The notes under the pieces were generated by a model. It saw nothing but the letters and a program-made list of their open reading frames with translations. It was not told the origin of the DNA and did not search any database. A stretch of DNA of 35,460 bases from Bacteroidota bacterium (GTDB lineage: Bacteria > Bacteroidota > Bacteroidia > Bacteroidales > JAIFNL01), in NCBI GenBank assembly GCA_020047755.1, contig JAIFNL010000182.1, positions 1 through 35,460 on the forward strand, in the 5' to 3' direction. This document shows positions 1 to 8,220 of the stretch, in pieces. The position numbers and the translations under genes are program-made. Positions within the stretch are counted from its first letter, which is position 1. Each line of letters begins with the position of its first letter.

Positions 1-699
1 TTTCGGTAGTTATTCCTTGCAAAAACGAAGCTGGAAACATTGAAGACGCGGTTAAACGCGTTCCGAACATGGGAAAACACACTGAAATTATTTTTTGTGA
101 TGACAAATCGACCGATGGAACACCCGATATAGTACGCGAAATGATGCAAAAATATCCGCAACGCGACATAAAACTTTATGATGGACCCGGAATTAGCAAA
201 TCGGAGAACGTTTGGACTGGTTTTGACCGTGCCGAAGGCGATATTTTGATGATTCTTGATGCCGATTTGACCGTTATCCCTGAAGAATTGCCTTATTTTT
301 ACGATGCAATTGCCAAAAGGCGCGGAGAGTACATCAACGGTTCGCGTTTGGTTTATCCTATGCACAATAAGGCAATGAAGTTGTTCAATATAATTGGAAA
401 TAAGTTCTTTAGCTTATTTTTCTCGTATATTTTAGATTCGAGTGTGAAAGACTAAAGTAGTGTGGCGGCGTGATTATGAGCGCATTAAAAAACTTCGCAA
501 TACTTGGGGAGTAAGAGACCGCTGGGGCGATTATGAACTTATTTTTGGTGCTAACAAATTTAATTTGAAGCATTTAGACTTACCTGTGCATTACTACGAG
601 CGCACGTATGGTGATACAAAAATGACTGGAGTAATTAAAAATGGCTGGATAATGCTAAAAATGAGTTTTGCAGCATTGTTTAAAATCAAGTTTCATTGA
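1..699 (+). pseudogene. Family 2 glycosyltransferase, 5'-truncated by window edge and frameshifted
   Basis: The reading frame is already open at base 3 (SVVIPCKNEAGNIEDAV) and runs to a stop at 453-455. Coding then resumes in another frame from about 448 to 699 (WRRDYERIKK to LFKIKFH). Motifs are those of GT-A family 2 enzymes of the polyprenyl-phosphate mannosyl/glucosyl transferase kind: an N-terminal VVIPCKNE strand, a DDKSTDGT loop, and GDILMILDADLTV carrying the DxD-like metal/nucleotide-sugar site. In relatives known to me the junction reads KDTLCGTKVLWR; here it is VKD followed by TKVVWR. About 14 bases appear to be missing at 451-453, removing the TLCG segment and shifting the frame. 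The product would lack the region after the donor site. This could be a true pseudogene, a recent mutation or an assembly error; the rest of the protein is well preserved, which argues for a recent event. The acceptor is unknown. Confidence 0.75.
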
Positions 700-1093
700 A
701 TTTATTCCTGTTTTCTTTTTCTTTGTATATTCAATATTACTTATTAATTTCTTATTTATCAACAATTTATTGTGTTATTTATATAATTATTATTGGGTAG
801 ATTAAAATATTTTAAGAAAAAAAAAATTTTTAATTCTATTTTATTTATTACATTTGTAATATAAATACTAAAAACTGAGACTATTTTAAATAGAGGAATA
901 ATAGATGTTAGATATTTAATTTCTTGAAAATAAGTGCAATACCTATTTTCTGTTAGAACAATTAGATTCCGTTATCATTAAAAGAACAGTCGGTATTTTT
1001 ATTGTGTTTTTTATTTGAGAGTGTAAATAGTTTTTTTGTGTTTCTAATTTTTTTTTATTATTAGAAAATATATTTTAAAAATTTATTTATTAT
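700..1093. other. AT-rich intergenic region, no gene seen
   Basis: These 394 bases between the glycosyltransferase remnant and the first haemerythrin gene contain homopolymer A/T runs and no open frame with coding character. The only structured signal found is a TACATTTG box at 849-856. The transcript from it would have a leader of about 230 nt. Confidence 0.5.
849..856 (+). promoter_or_regulatory. Possible -7 box (TACATTTG) for the haemerythrin genes
   Basis: TACATTTG matches the Bacteroidota -7 consensus TAnnTTTG. No convincing TTTG -33 box lies 17-21 nt upstream, where the sequence is an A/T run, so this is a weak prediction. Confidence 0.3.
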
Positions 1094-1495
1094 ATGCTAG
1101 ATTGGAAAAATGAATATTCACTTGGTATTCAAGAAATTGATAACCAGCATATAAAGCTTATCGAATTGATTAATAGGCTTTACGATGCATTTATAAAACG
1201 AAAACAAGCAGAAGAAGTACTCAAAGTGATTAAAGAGTTATCTGATTATACAGAAGAACATTTTTCAACTGAAGAGGTTTATTTTAGGCGTTTTAATTAT
1301 GCCGAAACCACAGAGCACATTAAAGAGCATCACTTTTTTATACAAAAAGTGAAAGAATTTCAGGCGCAAGCAAAAGAAAACCCGGGCAGGTATGTGTTTA
1401 ATATTATTACTTTTTTACAAGATTGGATAGTGAATCATATCACAGTAACTGATAAAAAATATATTGAGTGTTTTAAAAGAAATGAGGTATTTTAA
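1094..1495 (+). CDS. Bacteriohaemerythrin
   Basis: A 133-residue single-domain haemerythrin, a cytosolic four-helix bundle that binds O2 (or NO) at a non-haem di-iron centre. All seven expected ligands are present with correct spacing: H19 (EIDNQH), H56 and E60 (HFSTE), H75 and H79 (HIKEH), and H115 and D120 (HITVTD). The length is typical of free-standing bacterial haemerythrins, and there is no fused signalling domain. The next gene, a second haemerythrin, starts 17 nt downstream, so the two are probably cotranscribed. They precede a membrane sensor/phosphatase gene, but a strong hairpin separates that gene from the pair. Plausible roles are O2 storage, delivery or scavenging in a low-oxygen organism. 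The sequence cannot distinguish these from a sensory role. Confidence 0.93.
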   Translation: MLDWKNEYSLGIQEIDNQHIKLIELINRLYDAFIKRKQAEEVLKVIKELSDYTEEHFSTEEVYFRRFNYAETTEHIKEHHFFIQKVKEFQAQAKENPGRYVFNIITFLQDWIVNHITVTDKKYIECFKRNEVF

Positions 1496-1512
1496 CTAGT
1501 AAAAAATATAAA

Positions 1513-1917
1513 ATGAAAGAATTATTTGTATGGAATCAAACTTATGAGCTTGGTATTCAAACTATTGACGAGCAACATAAAAAATGGCTTGGTATTATGA
1601 ACAAGCTATATAATTCATTTGTAAAAAAAGAAGCTTCTGATAAAGTGCTTTCCATAATTAAAGAAATGGAAGATTATACAATCTATCACTTTTCGAGTGA
1701 AGAACGCTTCTTTAAGCAATTTGGATTTATTCAGGAATCAGCTCATTTAAAATTACATAACGATTTTAAATTGGAATTGAAGAAGTTAAAAACAGAGTAT
1801 GAAAAAAGCCCTTTGAGTTTGACATACAAATTAATGACTTTTATGCAAACTTGGCTTAGAGCTCATATTTTAGAAGCCGATAAACAGTATGTGAGTTTGC
1901 TGAAAGGAAAAATTTAA
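1513..1917 (+). CDS. Bacteriohaemerythrin (tandem paralog)
   Basis: A 134-residue second haemerythrin with the complete ligand set: H22 (TIDEQH), H59 and E63 (HFSSE), H78 and H82 (HLKLH), and H118 and D123 (HILEAD). It shares the fold, length and domain order of the upstream gene but has diverged clearly (for example KKWLGIMNKLYNSF against IKLIELINRLYDAF), so this is an old duplication, not a recent copy. The short 17-nt gap suggests one mRNA. A perfect 13-bp hairpin 36 nt after the stop probably ends the transcript. Two different haemerythrins made together may have different affinities for O2 or NO; that is inference. Confidence 0.93.
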   Translation: MKELFVWNQTYELGIQTIDEQHKKWLGIMNKLYNSFVKKEASDKVLSIIKEMEDYTIYHFSSEERFFKQFGFIQESAHLKLHNDFKLELKKLKTEYEKSPLSLTYKLMTFMQTWLRAHILEADKQYVSLLKGKI

Positions 1918-1952
1918 TTTTTTTTGAAAATATAAACAAAAAACGATTTTAT

Positions 1953-1983
1953 AATTCACTAAAAAGAACTTTTTTAGTGAATT
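1953..1983 (+). terminator. Rho-independent-type hairpin after the haemerythrin pair
   Basis: AATTCACTAAAAA pairs perfectly with TTTTTAGTGAATT around the loop GAACT (13 bp, 5-nt loop) and is followed by a short T-rich tract. It ends 15 nt before the ATG of the next gene. It probably terminates the haemerythrin mRNA, but could also act as a leader hairpin of the downstream gene. Confidence 0.6.
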
Positions 1984-1998
1984 TTAATTGTAACACTA

Positions 1999-4644
1999 AT
2001 GATAAAAATAAAGCTTTATAGTATATTTTTAACCTCATTTCTCTTTTTTTTTGCACACACAAACGCAAAAGATGCGCCTTTGGTGAGCAAAGGAAAGATA
2101 AATTTGTCGGATTATGATTTTGGTAGCAATGAAATTATTGATTTAGATGGCGAATGGGAGTTTTATTATCAGAAACTTTACTCACCTGAAGCCTTTATTG
2201 AGCAATCCTTTGCACCCGAATACTTTGTTTTGCCACAAATTTGGAATGATAATTATTTGAAAGGGAAAAAATTAAGCCCGTATTCTTATGCTACATATAG
2301 GTTGCAATTAGTATTGCAAAAAGGAAAACGCTATGGATTAAAATTTCCATATCAAGCTACCGCATTTAAAGGATACATTAATGGCGAGCTCGTTTTTCAG
2401 TCGGGAAATGTGTCGGTGCAAAAAGATAGTATTGTACCATCATACATCAATCAATTTTATTTTTTTCAGGCTAAAAGTGCTGAAAATGAGATTATTTTGC
2501 AAGTTGCAAACAACTCACACCGAAAAGGAGGAACGTGGAGTTCTATCCTGCTTGGTTCAAAAACACAAATGGAAAATGCACGACATTACTCTATTTTTGT
2601 TGAAATTTTTATTGCCGGAGCCTTATTTATCATGGCTTTTTTTCATTTTATACAGTACTTTAATCGAAATAATGAACCCGCATTACTTTCTTTTTCCATT
2701 TTTTATTTCATTGTGTTTGCGCGACTTATTACAACCGGCGAACGTGTTTTATTAATGGGTTTTCCATATTTAGAATTTGAATTGTATAACAAAATAGAGT
2801 ATTTATCCTTCTTTTTAGCTGTGCCCGCTTTCCTTTTTTTTATAGAAAAGCTATTTATTGGATTGATTTCCAAAAGAATGCAATTTATTGTACTTGTTAT
2901 TCCAGCTATTTTTAGCATTATTACTTTATTTTCTACCGTTAGTTTTTATTCTTATCTTATTATACCTTTTCAAATAATAGCGTTGTTAGGTATTTTGTAT
3001 TCTATTTATTTGATTTACAAAGCTATAAAGCAAAAGAAAAAAGGGGCGAGATTGATATTTATTGGTACTTTTATTATTATAATTGGTACTGTAAATGATA
3101 TTTTCTACACCAATCAAACCTTTAATACCATCGAGATGACTCACTATTGTGTACTGGTATTCTCTATTTTTCAGGCAGTTGCAGTTTCTTTGAATGTAAT
3201 GGAAATTGAAAATAAAAACAATAAACTCGAAGCTGAATTTAATACCACTAAATATTTGAGCGAAGTTGGCAAGCAAATTACATCTTCTCTCGATACCCAA
3301 AGTATATTTAAGACTGTGCATCAATATCTTATAGAAATGATGCAGATAGATATTTTGAAAGTTGGATTGGTGGAGAATAATAAAAAAAGAGTATTTTTAT
3401 TTGATACAAAAACACAAGGATTATTTCCTTTAGAAACAAAAAATGAGGTATTTGAAGAGGAGTTAGAGGCTTGGTGCGCAAAGCACAAAAAGCCAATTTT
3501 ACTCAATTCGATTGGTAGCAATTTCGATGCTTTTCAATTTACCCAAAGTAAAATTGGTAATTCAAAAGCAAAATCAATTATCTTTCTGCCACTCATTAAG
3601 TTAGATGCTGTTGTTGGATACATCAACATTCAAAGTTCTGTTGAAAATTCTTATACTCAAAACCATTTGAATATTATAGAAAGTATCATTGCTTATGCGT
3701 TTATAGCTTATGCGAATGCAAAATCGTTTGAACAAATACAAGAGCAAAAGACTGAAATAGAGGTACAAAGAGATTTATCGATGAAGCAAGAGAAAGAAAT
3801 TACTTCGAGCATCAACTATGCAAGTCGCATACAGCATGCAATGCTTCCTGCCGAAACTCTTTTTGAGGAGAATTTTGACGAGCATTTTATCTTTTTTAGA
3901 CCAAGAGATATTGTAAGTGGCGATTTTTATTGGGTTCGCAAAGTGGAAGATACCATTATTATTGTGGCTGCCGATTGCACAGGACACGGAGTTCCGGGAG
4001 CATTTGTAAGTATGTTAGGTATTTCTATCCTCAATAAAATAAATATTAAAGCCAATAAAACTAAGGCTGGAGATATATTAGATATTTTGCGAGAAGAAAT
4101 AAAATTTGCATTGAAACAAACCGGAAAAGACCACGAGTTGCGCGATGGAATGGACTTGTCGCTTTGCTTGATAAATATGAAAACCAAAGAGTTACAGTTT
4201 GCTGGTGCAAATAATCATTTGTATATTATAACCAAAAATAAGCTAAGTACTGCAACTTTGAATGAATTGACTCAAAATCCGGCAGTTGGTGTTTTTTCAG
4301 AAACAGCAGATTCAAATTTGAATTATTTAATTGAAATTAAGGCAGATAGACAACCGATAGGTATTTACAGAAAAGAATACTCCTTTACTACGCACACATT
4401 CAATATTCATCAAGGTGATAAGATTTATATGTTTTCCGATGGTTTTGTCGATCAATTTGGAGGAGATAAAGGACATAAATTTAGAAGTAAATATTTTAAG
4501 GAATTACTTTTGCAAATTCAAAATGAAAATCTGCCAAAACAGCATGATATTATTGAAAATACATTCGATGAATGGAAGCGAGACAGAAAACAGATTGACG
4601 ATGTGTTAGTTATGGGAATTAAAATTAAAAAGGAACTGGTTTAG
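1999..4644 (+). CDS. 7TM-DISM-like membrane sensor with GAF and SpoIIE/PP2C phosphatase domains
   Basis: An 881-residue inner-membrane signalling protein. Residues 1-24 are a signal peptide (IFLTSFLFFFAHTNA). About 35-185 form a periplasmic beta-sandwich of the 7TMR-DISM extracellular type (LDGEWEFYYQKLY). About 190-400 hold seven or so membrane helices. About 415-580 look like a GAF domain, followed by a coiled coil (EQKTEIEVQRDLSMKQEKEI). The C-terminal 280 residues form a SpoIIE-type PP2C serine phosphatase. Seen there are SRIQHAMLP, the metal-site strand DIVSGDFYW, the AADCTGHGVPGAFVS motif and the late MFSDGFVDQFGG aspartate motif. These domains normally transmit an extracellular ligand signal to dephosphorylation of a STAS-type anti-anti-sigma partner. 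No partner switch kinase is adjacent. Three SpoIIAA-like proteins occur in the window, but any link is speculative. The downstream gene has its own promoter. Confidence 0.9.
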   Translation: MIKIKLYSIFLTSFLFFFAHTNAKDAPLVSKGKINLSDYDFGSNEIIDLDGEWEFYYQKLYSPEAFIEQSFAPEYFVLPQIWNDNYLKGKKLSPYSYATYRLQLVLQKGKRYGLKFPYQATAFKGYINGELVFQSGNVSVQKDSIVPSYINQFYFFQAKSAENEIILQVANNSHRKGGTWSSILLGSKTQMENARHYSIFVEIFIAGALFIMAFFHFIQYFNRNNEPALLSFSIFYFIVFARLITTGERVLLMGFPYLEFELYNKIEYLSFFLAVPAFLFFIEKLFIGLISKRMQFIVLVIPAIFSIITLFSTVSFYSYLIIPFQIIALLGILYSIYLIYKAIKQKKKGARLIFIGTFIIIIGTVNDIFYTNQTFNTIEMTHYCVLVFSIFQAVAVSLNVMEIENKNNKLEAEFNTTKYLSEVGKQITSSLDTQSIFKTVHQYLIEMMQIDILKVGLVENNKKRVFLFDTKTQGLFPLETKNEVFEEELEAWCAKHKKPILLNSIGSNFDAFQFTQSKIGNSKAKSIIFLPLIKLDAVVGYINIQSSVENSYTQNHLNIIESIIAYAFIAYANAKSFEQIQEQKTEIEVQRDLSMKQEKEITSSINYASRIQHAMLPAETLFEENFDEHFIFFRPRDIVSGDFYWVRKVEDTIIIVAADCTGHGVPGAFVSMLGISILNKINIKANKTKAGDILDILREEIKFALKQTGKDHELRDGMDLSLCLINMKTKELQFAGANNHLYIITKNKLSTATLNELTQNPAVGVFSETADSNLNYLIEIKADRQPIGIYRKEYSFTTHTFNIHQGDKIYMFSDGFVDQFGGDKGHKFRSKYFKELLLQIQNENLPKQHDIIENTFDEWKRDRKQIDDVLVMGIKIKKELV

Positions 4645-4691
4645 CTACTATTTAATTATACGATATTTTTTAAATTACAGCGAGGGTTATT

Positions 4692-4718
4692 TAGAATCTC
4701 ACTAAATTATTGATTCTA
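4692..4718. promoter_or_regulatory. Inverted repeat TAGAATC-N13-GATTCTA upstream of the rubrerythrin promoter
   Basis: Two perfect 7-bp half-sites separated by 13 nt lie 3 nt before the -33 box of the rubrerythrin promoter. The half-sites resemble those of PerR boxes (TTAGAAT/ATTCTAA), but the spacing is much wider than the 1 nt of a classical PerR box. Because TATTTTT follows, the same bases could be a weak terminator for the preceding phosphatase gene. Confidence 0.35.
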
Positions 4719-4720
4719 TT

Positions 4721-4749
4721 TTTGAGCTATTTTTTTTTTAGTATATTTG
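4721..4749 (+). promoter_or_regulatory. Bacteroidota-type promoter of rubrerythrin
   Basis: TTTG at 4721-4724, a 17-nt spacer and TATATTTG at 4742-4749 match the -33/-7 consensus. Predicted transcription starts near 4756, giving a leader of about 50 nt. Confidence 0.65.
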
Positions 4750-4805
4750 TTCAAAATTTAATTCACAAATTCTATTCTTATTAAATATTACATAAAATAC
4801 TTAAA

Positions 4806-5381
4806 ATGAAGAGTTTAAAAGGAACAAAAACAGAACAAAACTTATTAAAAGCTTTTGCTGGCGAATCGCAAGCTCGTATGCGTTACAATTATTTTGCCGA
4901 AAAAGCAAGAGAAGAAGGATTAGAGCAAATTGCTGCTCTTTTTGAAGAAACTGCGATTAATGAAAAAGCACACGCACGTCGCTTTTTCGATTTTTTAGAA
5001 GGTGGAGGAGTTGAAATTACAGCTATGTATCCTGCTGGAATGGTGGGCGATACGCTTCAAAACTTGAAAGCCGCTGCCGATGGCGAAAACGAAGAATGGA
5101 CTGAGCTTTACCCTGAATTTGCTCGCATAGCAACTGAAGAGGGATTTCCGGCGGTGGCTTCGGCTTTTAAATTAATTGCTAAAGTCGAAAAAGAGCACGA
5201 AGAACGTTACAGAACGCTATATAATAATTTAGAAGCAGGAAAAGTGTTTATGCGTGGCGACAAAATTATGTGGAAATGCAGAAACTGTGGCTATATTCAC
5301 GAAGGCGAAAGTGCTCCAAAAACTTGCCCAACTTGCTTATTCCCACAGTCTTATTTCGAGATTAAAGAAACAAACTATTAG
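4806..5381 (+). CDS. rbr: Rubrerythrin
   Basis: A 191-residue cytosolic peroxidase that reduces H2O2 with electrons passed through a rubredoxin-like centre. The N-terminal ferritin-like bundle carries di-iron ligands at positions matching the Desulfovibrio enzyme: E20, E53, H56, E94, E97, E128 and H131. The C-terminal rubredoxin knuckles are C158-x2-C161 (KCRNCGY) and C174-x2-C177 (CPTC). The length equals that of the classical family. The gene is monocistronic: a clear promoter precedes it and a strong terminator follows. An inverted repeat next to the promoter could be an operator for a peroxide- or redox-responsive regulator. Known role: oxidative-stress defence in anaerobes. Confidence 0.97.
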   Translation: MKSLKGTKTEQNLLKAFAGESQARMRYNYFAEKAREEGLEQIAALFEETAINEKAHARRFFDFLEGGGVEITAMYPAGMVGDTLQNLKAAADGENEEWTELYPEFARIATEEGFPAVASAFKLIAKVEKEHEERYRTLYNNLEAGKVFMRGDKIMWKCRNCGYIHEGESAPKTCPTCLFPQSYFEIKETNY

Positions 5382-5398
5382 TTTGTATTCTGAATTAT

Positions 5399-5436
5399 AA
5401 AAAAAGCCGTAAAATTTTTATTTTGCGGCTTTTTTT
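5399..5436. terminator. Strong bidirectional terminator between convergent genes
   Basis: AAAAAAGCCGTAAAAT pairs with ATTTTGCGGCTTTTTT around a short T loop, with one G-T wobble. A/T runs on both sides let it serve rubrerythrin (plus) and the LolA-like gene (minus), whose stop is about 30 nt away. Confidence 0.85.
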
Positions 5437-5467
5437 GAAAAATGTATGTTGCTTTTAATCACTAAAT

Positions 5468-6205
5468 TTACTGCTTTAATGCTGCTTTTGTAAAAATATA
5501 TTCAGGAATATTTTGGTCAAATTTCATGTCAATTATATTAAATTCAGTGCCTTCGCCTTGTTTTAGCATATCTTTGTAAAGCATTTTTGTTGGAAACCAC
5601 CGATTTTGTATTTTTTTCACTTCCGAAAAACTTGTGCGTTTCAATAGTTGTCCACTTTTTGCATACAATTCTTCTTTTAATGGCACAAAACGCTCTGTAT
5701 CAATCCAAATTTTGCGCGAGTAGTAAGCCAAACCTTGTACTTTGGCTGTAAGTTCGAGCAAATGAGTGTTCCTTTGGTCAATTGTTTCGTTTTTAATAAA
5801 TTTTGCGGTATAAATATCCGTGAGTTTTCTATCGTCCATCATATCTTCATACGACAAGTCGGAGCCCATAACCGACTGCCGGAGCATGTGTCCCGAAATT
5901 TGCATCGTGCGGTCGGTTGACGGCGAATAAATCCAGAGTTTGTCTTCTAACTTTAGCATTTTAGTTCCTTGCTCGCGGGCTGGCGATAAATATTCTGTAA
6001 AAGCTTTTTGGTTGCCTACCGAGTGCGATTTTGAAGTAATTGTTCTGCTACTGCGTTTTGTGTGGATAGTCATAGATGATTCTACTATTCTATTTTTGGA
6101 CGACATATTTTTATCTACTTTTTCCATAATTTCGAGTGCATTTTGTGCCGAAATAGACGAAAAAATCAAAGAGACTGTAATGCTTAAAATTAATTGTTTG
6201 AGCAT
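5468..6205 (-). CDS. LolA-like periplasmic 'outer membrane lipoprotein-sorting protein'
   Basis: A 245-residue secreted protein. A signal peptide (residues 1-20, LILSITVSLIFSSISAQ) precedes a LolA/LolB-like half-barrel. The family pattern is clear: an N-terminal ALEIMEKVDKNM helix, a TITSKSHSVGNQKAFTEYLSPAREQGTKML stretch, the LWIYSPSTDRTMQISGHMLRQSVMGSDLSYEDM signature, then WIDTERFVPLKEEL. Members of this group usually accompany RND or ABC exporters and are thought to carry lipids or lipoproteins across the periplasm. Here the gene is last in a minus-strand run with an ABC ATPase and two FtsX permeases, which supports a shuttle role. The cargo is unknown. It is not the housekeeping LolA: the body of the protein follows the longer PF17131-type pattern. 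Confidence 0.85.
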   Translation of the reverse strand: MLKQLILSITVSLIFSSISAQNALEIMEKVDKNMSSKNRIVESSMTIHTKRSSRTITSKSHSVGNQKAFTEYLSPAREQGTKMLKLEDKLWIYSPSTDRTMQISGHMLRQSVMGSDLSYEDMMDDRKLTDIYTAKFIKNETIDQRNTHLLELTAKVQGLAYYSRKIWIDTERFVPLKEELYAKSGQLLKRTSFSEVKKIQNRWFPTKMLYKDMLKQGEGTEFNIIDMKFDQNIPEYIFTKAALKQ

Positions 6206-6278
6206 AAATTTATTTTTTAGTTAATACAAAAAAAATGATATTTTCGAATATTCTACTATTTTCTTGTAGGAAAACAAA

Positions 6279-6680
6279 CTAGCTAGTAATCCATTCCATT
6301 GCGGAAATTTCGTTTTTAAAATACTTAATATCAATTGGTTGTATATTTTTAGCTTCGTTGGCTTGTTGCACTGAAATACTCGAAAATATATCTGCGCCAA
6401 GCACAAAAGCCAATCGTTGTACACCTGAATCTACTGCTTTTTTATTTATATTATTATCAATCCAGCTTTGAATTTCTGGCACTACTGTGTATTGCATATT
6501 TTCCATATTGTGCAGAATGTATTTAATACCCAAATTAAAAAAACTCGGAAATTCAGCCATTTCGAGCTTGAACAAATCATTTGTCATATCTTTTGTTGCT
6601 GATTTCCATGTTATTTTGATTAATTTTTGATTTTCAATAAAGTCAATATCTTTAAATCTGGAGGAACTTAATTTTTTCAT
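6279..6680 (-). CDS. SpoIIAA-like (STAS-fold) small protein
   Basis: A 133-residue cytosolic protein without signal peptide or membrane helix. The pattern resembles the SpoIIAA-like/STAS fold seen in many Bacteroidota hypothetical proteins: a beta strand (QKLIKITW), a helical middle, a strand (RLAFVLGADIFSSISVQQANE), and a C-terminal YFKNEISAMEWITS helix. Two other proteins here (18651-19052 and 26825-27190) end in the equivalent YFDDMEIAKDWLLNE and AFDTLEEAKDWLTNE. The gene lies between the second permease and the LolA-like gene of a transport run, with gaps of 99 and 73 nt, an odd place for a STAS-like protein. No conserved phosphorylatable serine context can be recognised, so an anti-anti-sigma role should not be assumed. 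The function is unknown. Confidence 0.75.
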   Translation of the reverse strand: MKKLSSSRFKDIDFIENQKLIKITWKSATKDMTNDLFKLEMAEFPSFFNLGIKYILHNMENMQYTVVPEIQSWIDNNINKKAVDSGVQRLAFVLGADIFSSISVQQANEAKNIQPIDIKYFKNEISAMEWITS

Positions 6681-6779
6681 TTTTTTTAAATTTCGAGTAT
6701 TCTAAAATGTTAATTTGAACATCAAAAATAGATAATTTTTGGTAAAACGCAACATTAATATTCACTTGTTTGCTCTTTT

Positions 6780-8054
6780 TCATACTTCTAATTCTTTAAA
6801 AAGCTGAGCCGTTTTGCGTTTATAAATTCCAATTCCAGAGAGCGCATTACCTAAAACCATAGAAAATAAACCCGGAATAAAACCAATGTAATACGCCTCA
6901 GGCTTTACAATGGCACGAAAAACAGTAGGCATCATCAGACCTCCATCTTGCATAAGATTTCCTAAATTAATTCCATGGTTTTGAAGATAATATCCAGCTG
7001 CTAGCCCAATCATAGTGCCAATTATCGAGCCTATAAAACCAATAAACACAGATTCGTAAATTAGAGTTTTGTAAATATGTCGTTTTTCTTCTCCCATTGC
7101 CAGGCGTATTCCGAACTCATTATATCGACGTAAACCGCCTAAAAGTCCTGTATTCCAAAGCACTATCGACATTACAAGTATAAAAAGAAAAATCATAATT
7201 GACGACATGTTTTCCGATAAAATAATGTATTCGCCTAAGCCGTTTTGTTCGCTGAGTAACAACATTTTGGAAGCGAATTCATCGTTTATTTTTTTATGTT
7301 TGTTGTTAAATGCTTGTTTAATTTTTTCGGCATTTTCTTTATTGTAAGTATTATTATTAAAGAAACCAAGTATTTCGCCTGCTGCATTTTCCATATCAAG
7401 AGCTTTTTGGGCGTCACTCAAATCAATAAGAATTGCTCCTCTATCTAATGCCTGCATACCAAAGCGTAACGTTCCTACTATCTTAAAGTTATAAAAAGTC
7501 ATGCTGGTATTCATAGTAGAGCTAAAAAGAGTGATTTCGTCGCCTAAGCGGAGATTGAATCGTTTGAAAAAATCGTGGCTAATGAGCGCATCGCCTGATT
7601 TTGTTGGCAATTTTCCGGTTATAAGTGAATTGTGAATGTTCATTCGCTTTACTTCCTTTGATTCTGTCGAAAAAAAATCGATAGCCTGACCTGCCGCTGG
7701 TCCTTGTGCTCGTGTTTCGCCTTGTTTATCAGGTATATCCAACAAGCCACCAAATTGAATTCTAGCAGCCCAATCCATTTGCGGGTAATCTTGCTTCAGT
7801 TCAGCCATTAGTTTATCTACTTCGAGTAGAGCTAAATCATTGGGTATCTGAGTTATATTCTCGGCATAAGCCTTGGTCATTATTTTTACGTGTCCTGTGC
7901 TTAAGTTTGCATTTACGTTTACCATATCGGAAAAAACTCCGCTGAACCAAGTGCTGAAAAATACCGTGAGCGCTACACCTATTGAAATGACGATAATTGG
8001 TAGAAGACTTCTATTCTTATCGCGCAAAATACCTTTTATTAAGAATTTTATCAT
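6780..8054 (-). CDS. FtsX-family ABC transporter permease (second of two)
   Basis: A 424-residue inner-membrane permease of the MacB/LolC/FtsX type. One N-terminal membrane helix (about 15-38, LPIIVISIGVALTVFF) is followed by a periplasmic MacB-PCD-like domain (about 45-275). Three C-terminal helices follow, near 283-305, 335-357 and 390-412. After the second helix comes RRYNEFGIRLAMGEEKRHIYKTLIYES, the typical coupling region contacting the ATPase. Such permeases work as mechanotransmitters that move lipoproteins, lipids, peptides or drugs out of the membrane instead of through a channel. It pairs with the permease at 8221-9390 and the ATPase at 9503-10186. The two permeases differ clearly from each other, suggesting a heterodimer like LolC/LolE. 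Confidence 0.88.
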   Translation of the reverse strand: MIKFLIKGILRDKNRSLLPIIVISIGVALTVFFSTWFSGVFSDMVNVNANLSTGHVKIMTKAYAENITQIPNDLALLEVDKLMAELKQDYPQMDWAARIQFGGLLDIPDKQGETRAQGPAAGQAIDFFSTESKEVKRMNIHNSLITGKLPTKSGDALISHDFFKRFNLRLGDEITLFSSTMNTSMTFYNFKIVGTLRFGMQALDRGAILIDLSDAQKALDMENAAGEILGFFNNNTYNKENAEKIKQAFNNKHKKINDEFASKMLLLSEQNGLGEYIILSENMSSIMIFLFILVMSIVLWNTGLLGGLRRYNEFGIRLAMGEEKRHIYKTLIYESVFIGFIGSIIGTMIGLAAGYYLQNHGINLGNLMQDGGLMMPTVFRAIVKPEAYYIGFIPGLFSMVLGNALSGIGIYKRKTAQLFKELEV

Positions 8055-8220
8055 TTTATATATTTTGATAATAAATTATAAGTATTTTATTATTTTATAA
8101 TTGAATATATTCTTTTATAAAAAAATAAATAATTTGAATTATTTTTAAAAAAAAGAATATAAATTTAGTTGTTTGGAAATTGAAATCAGTTTAATTATCA
8201 CAAATAAATTAGAATAATTA

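Noticed and set aside
1153-1917. Haemerythrin fused to the phosphatase as one sensor
   Set aside because: Separate stop and start codons with an intervening terminator-like hairpin show independent proteins.
2381-4609. Several ORFs of 64-124 residues inside the phosphatase gene, both strands
   Set aside because: They are frame shadows of an 881-residue gene with full domain support.
8055-8220. Internal promoter between the two permease genes
   Set aside because: The 166-nt gap is AT-rich, but no TAnnTTTG box on the minus strand was found.
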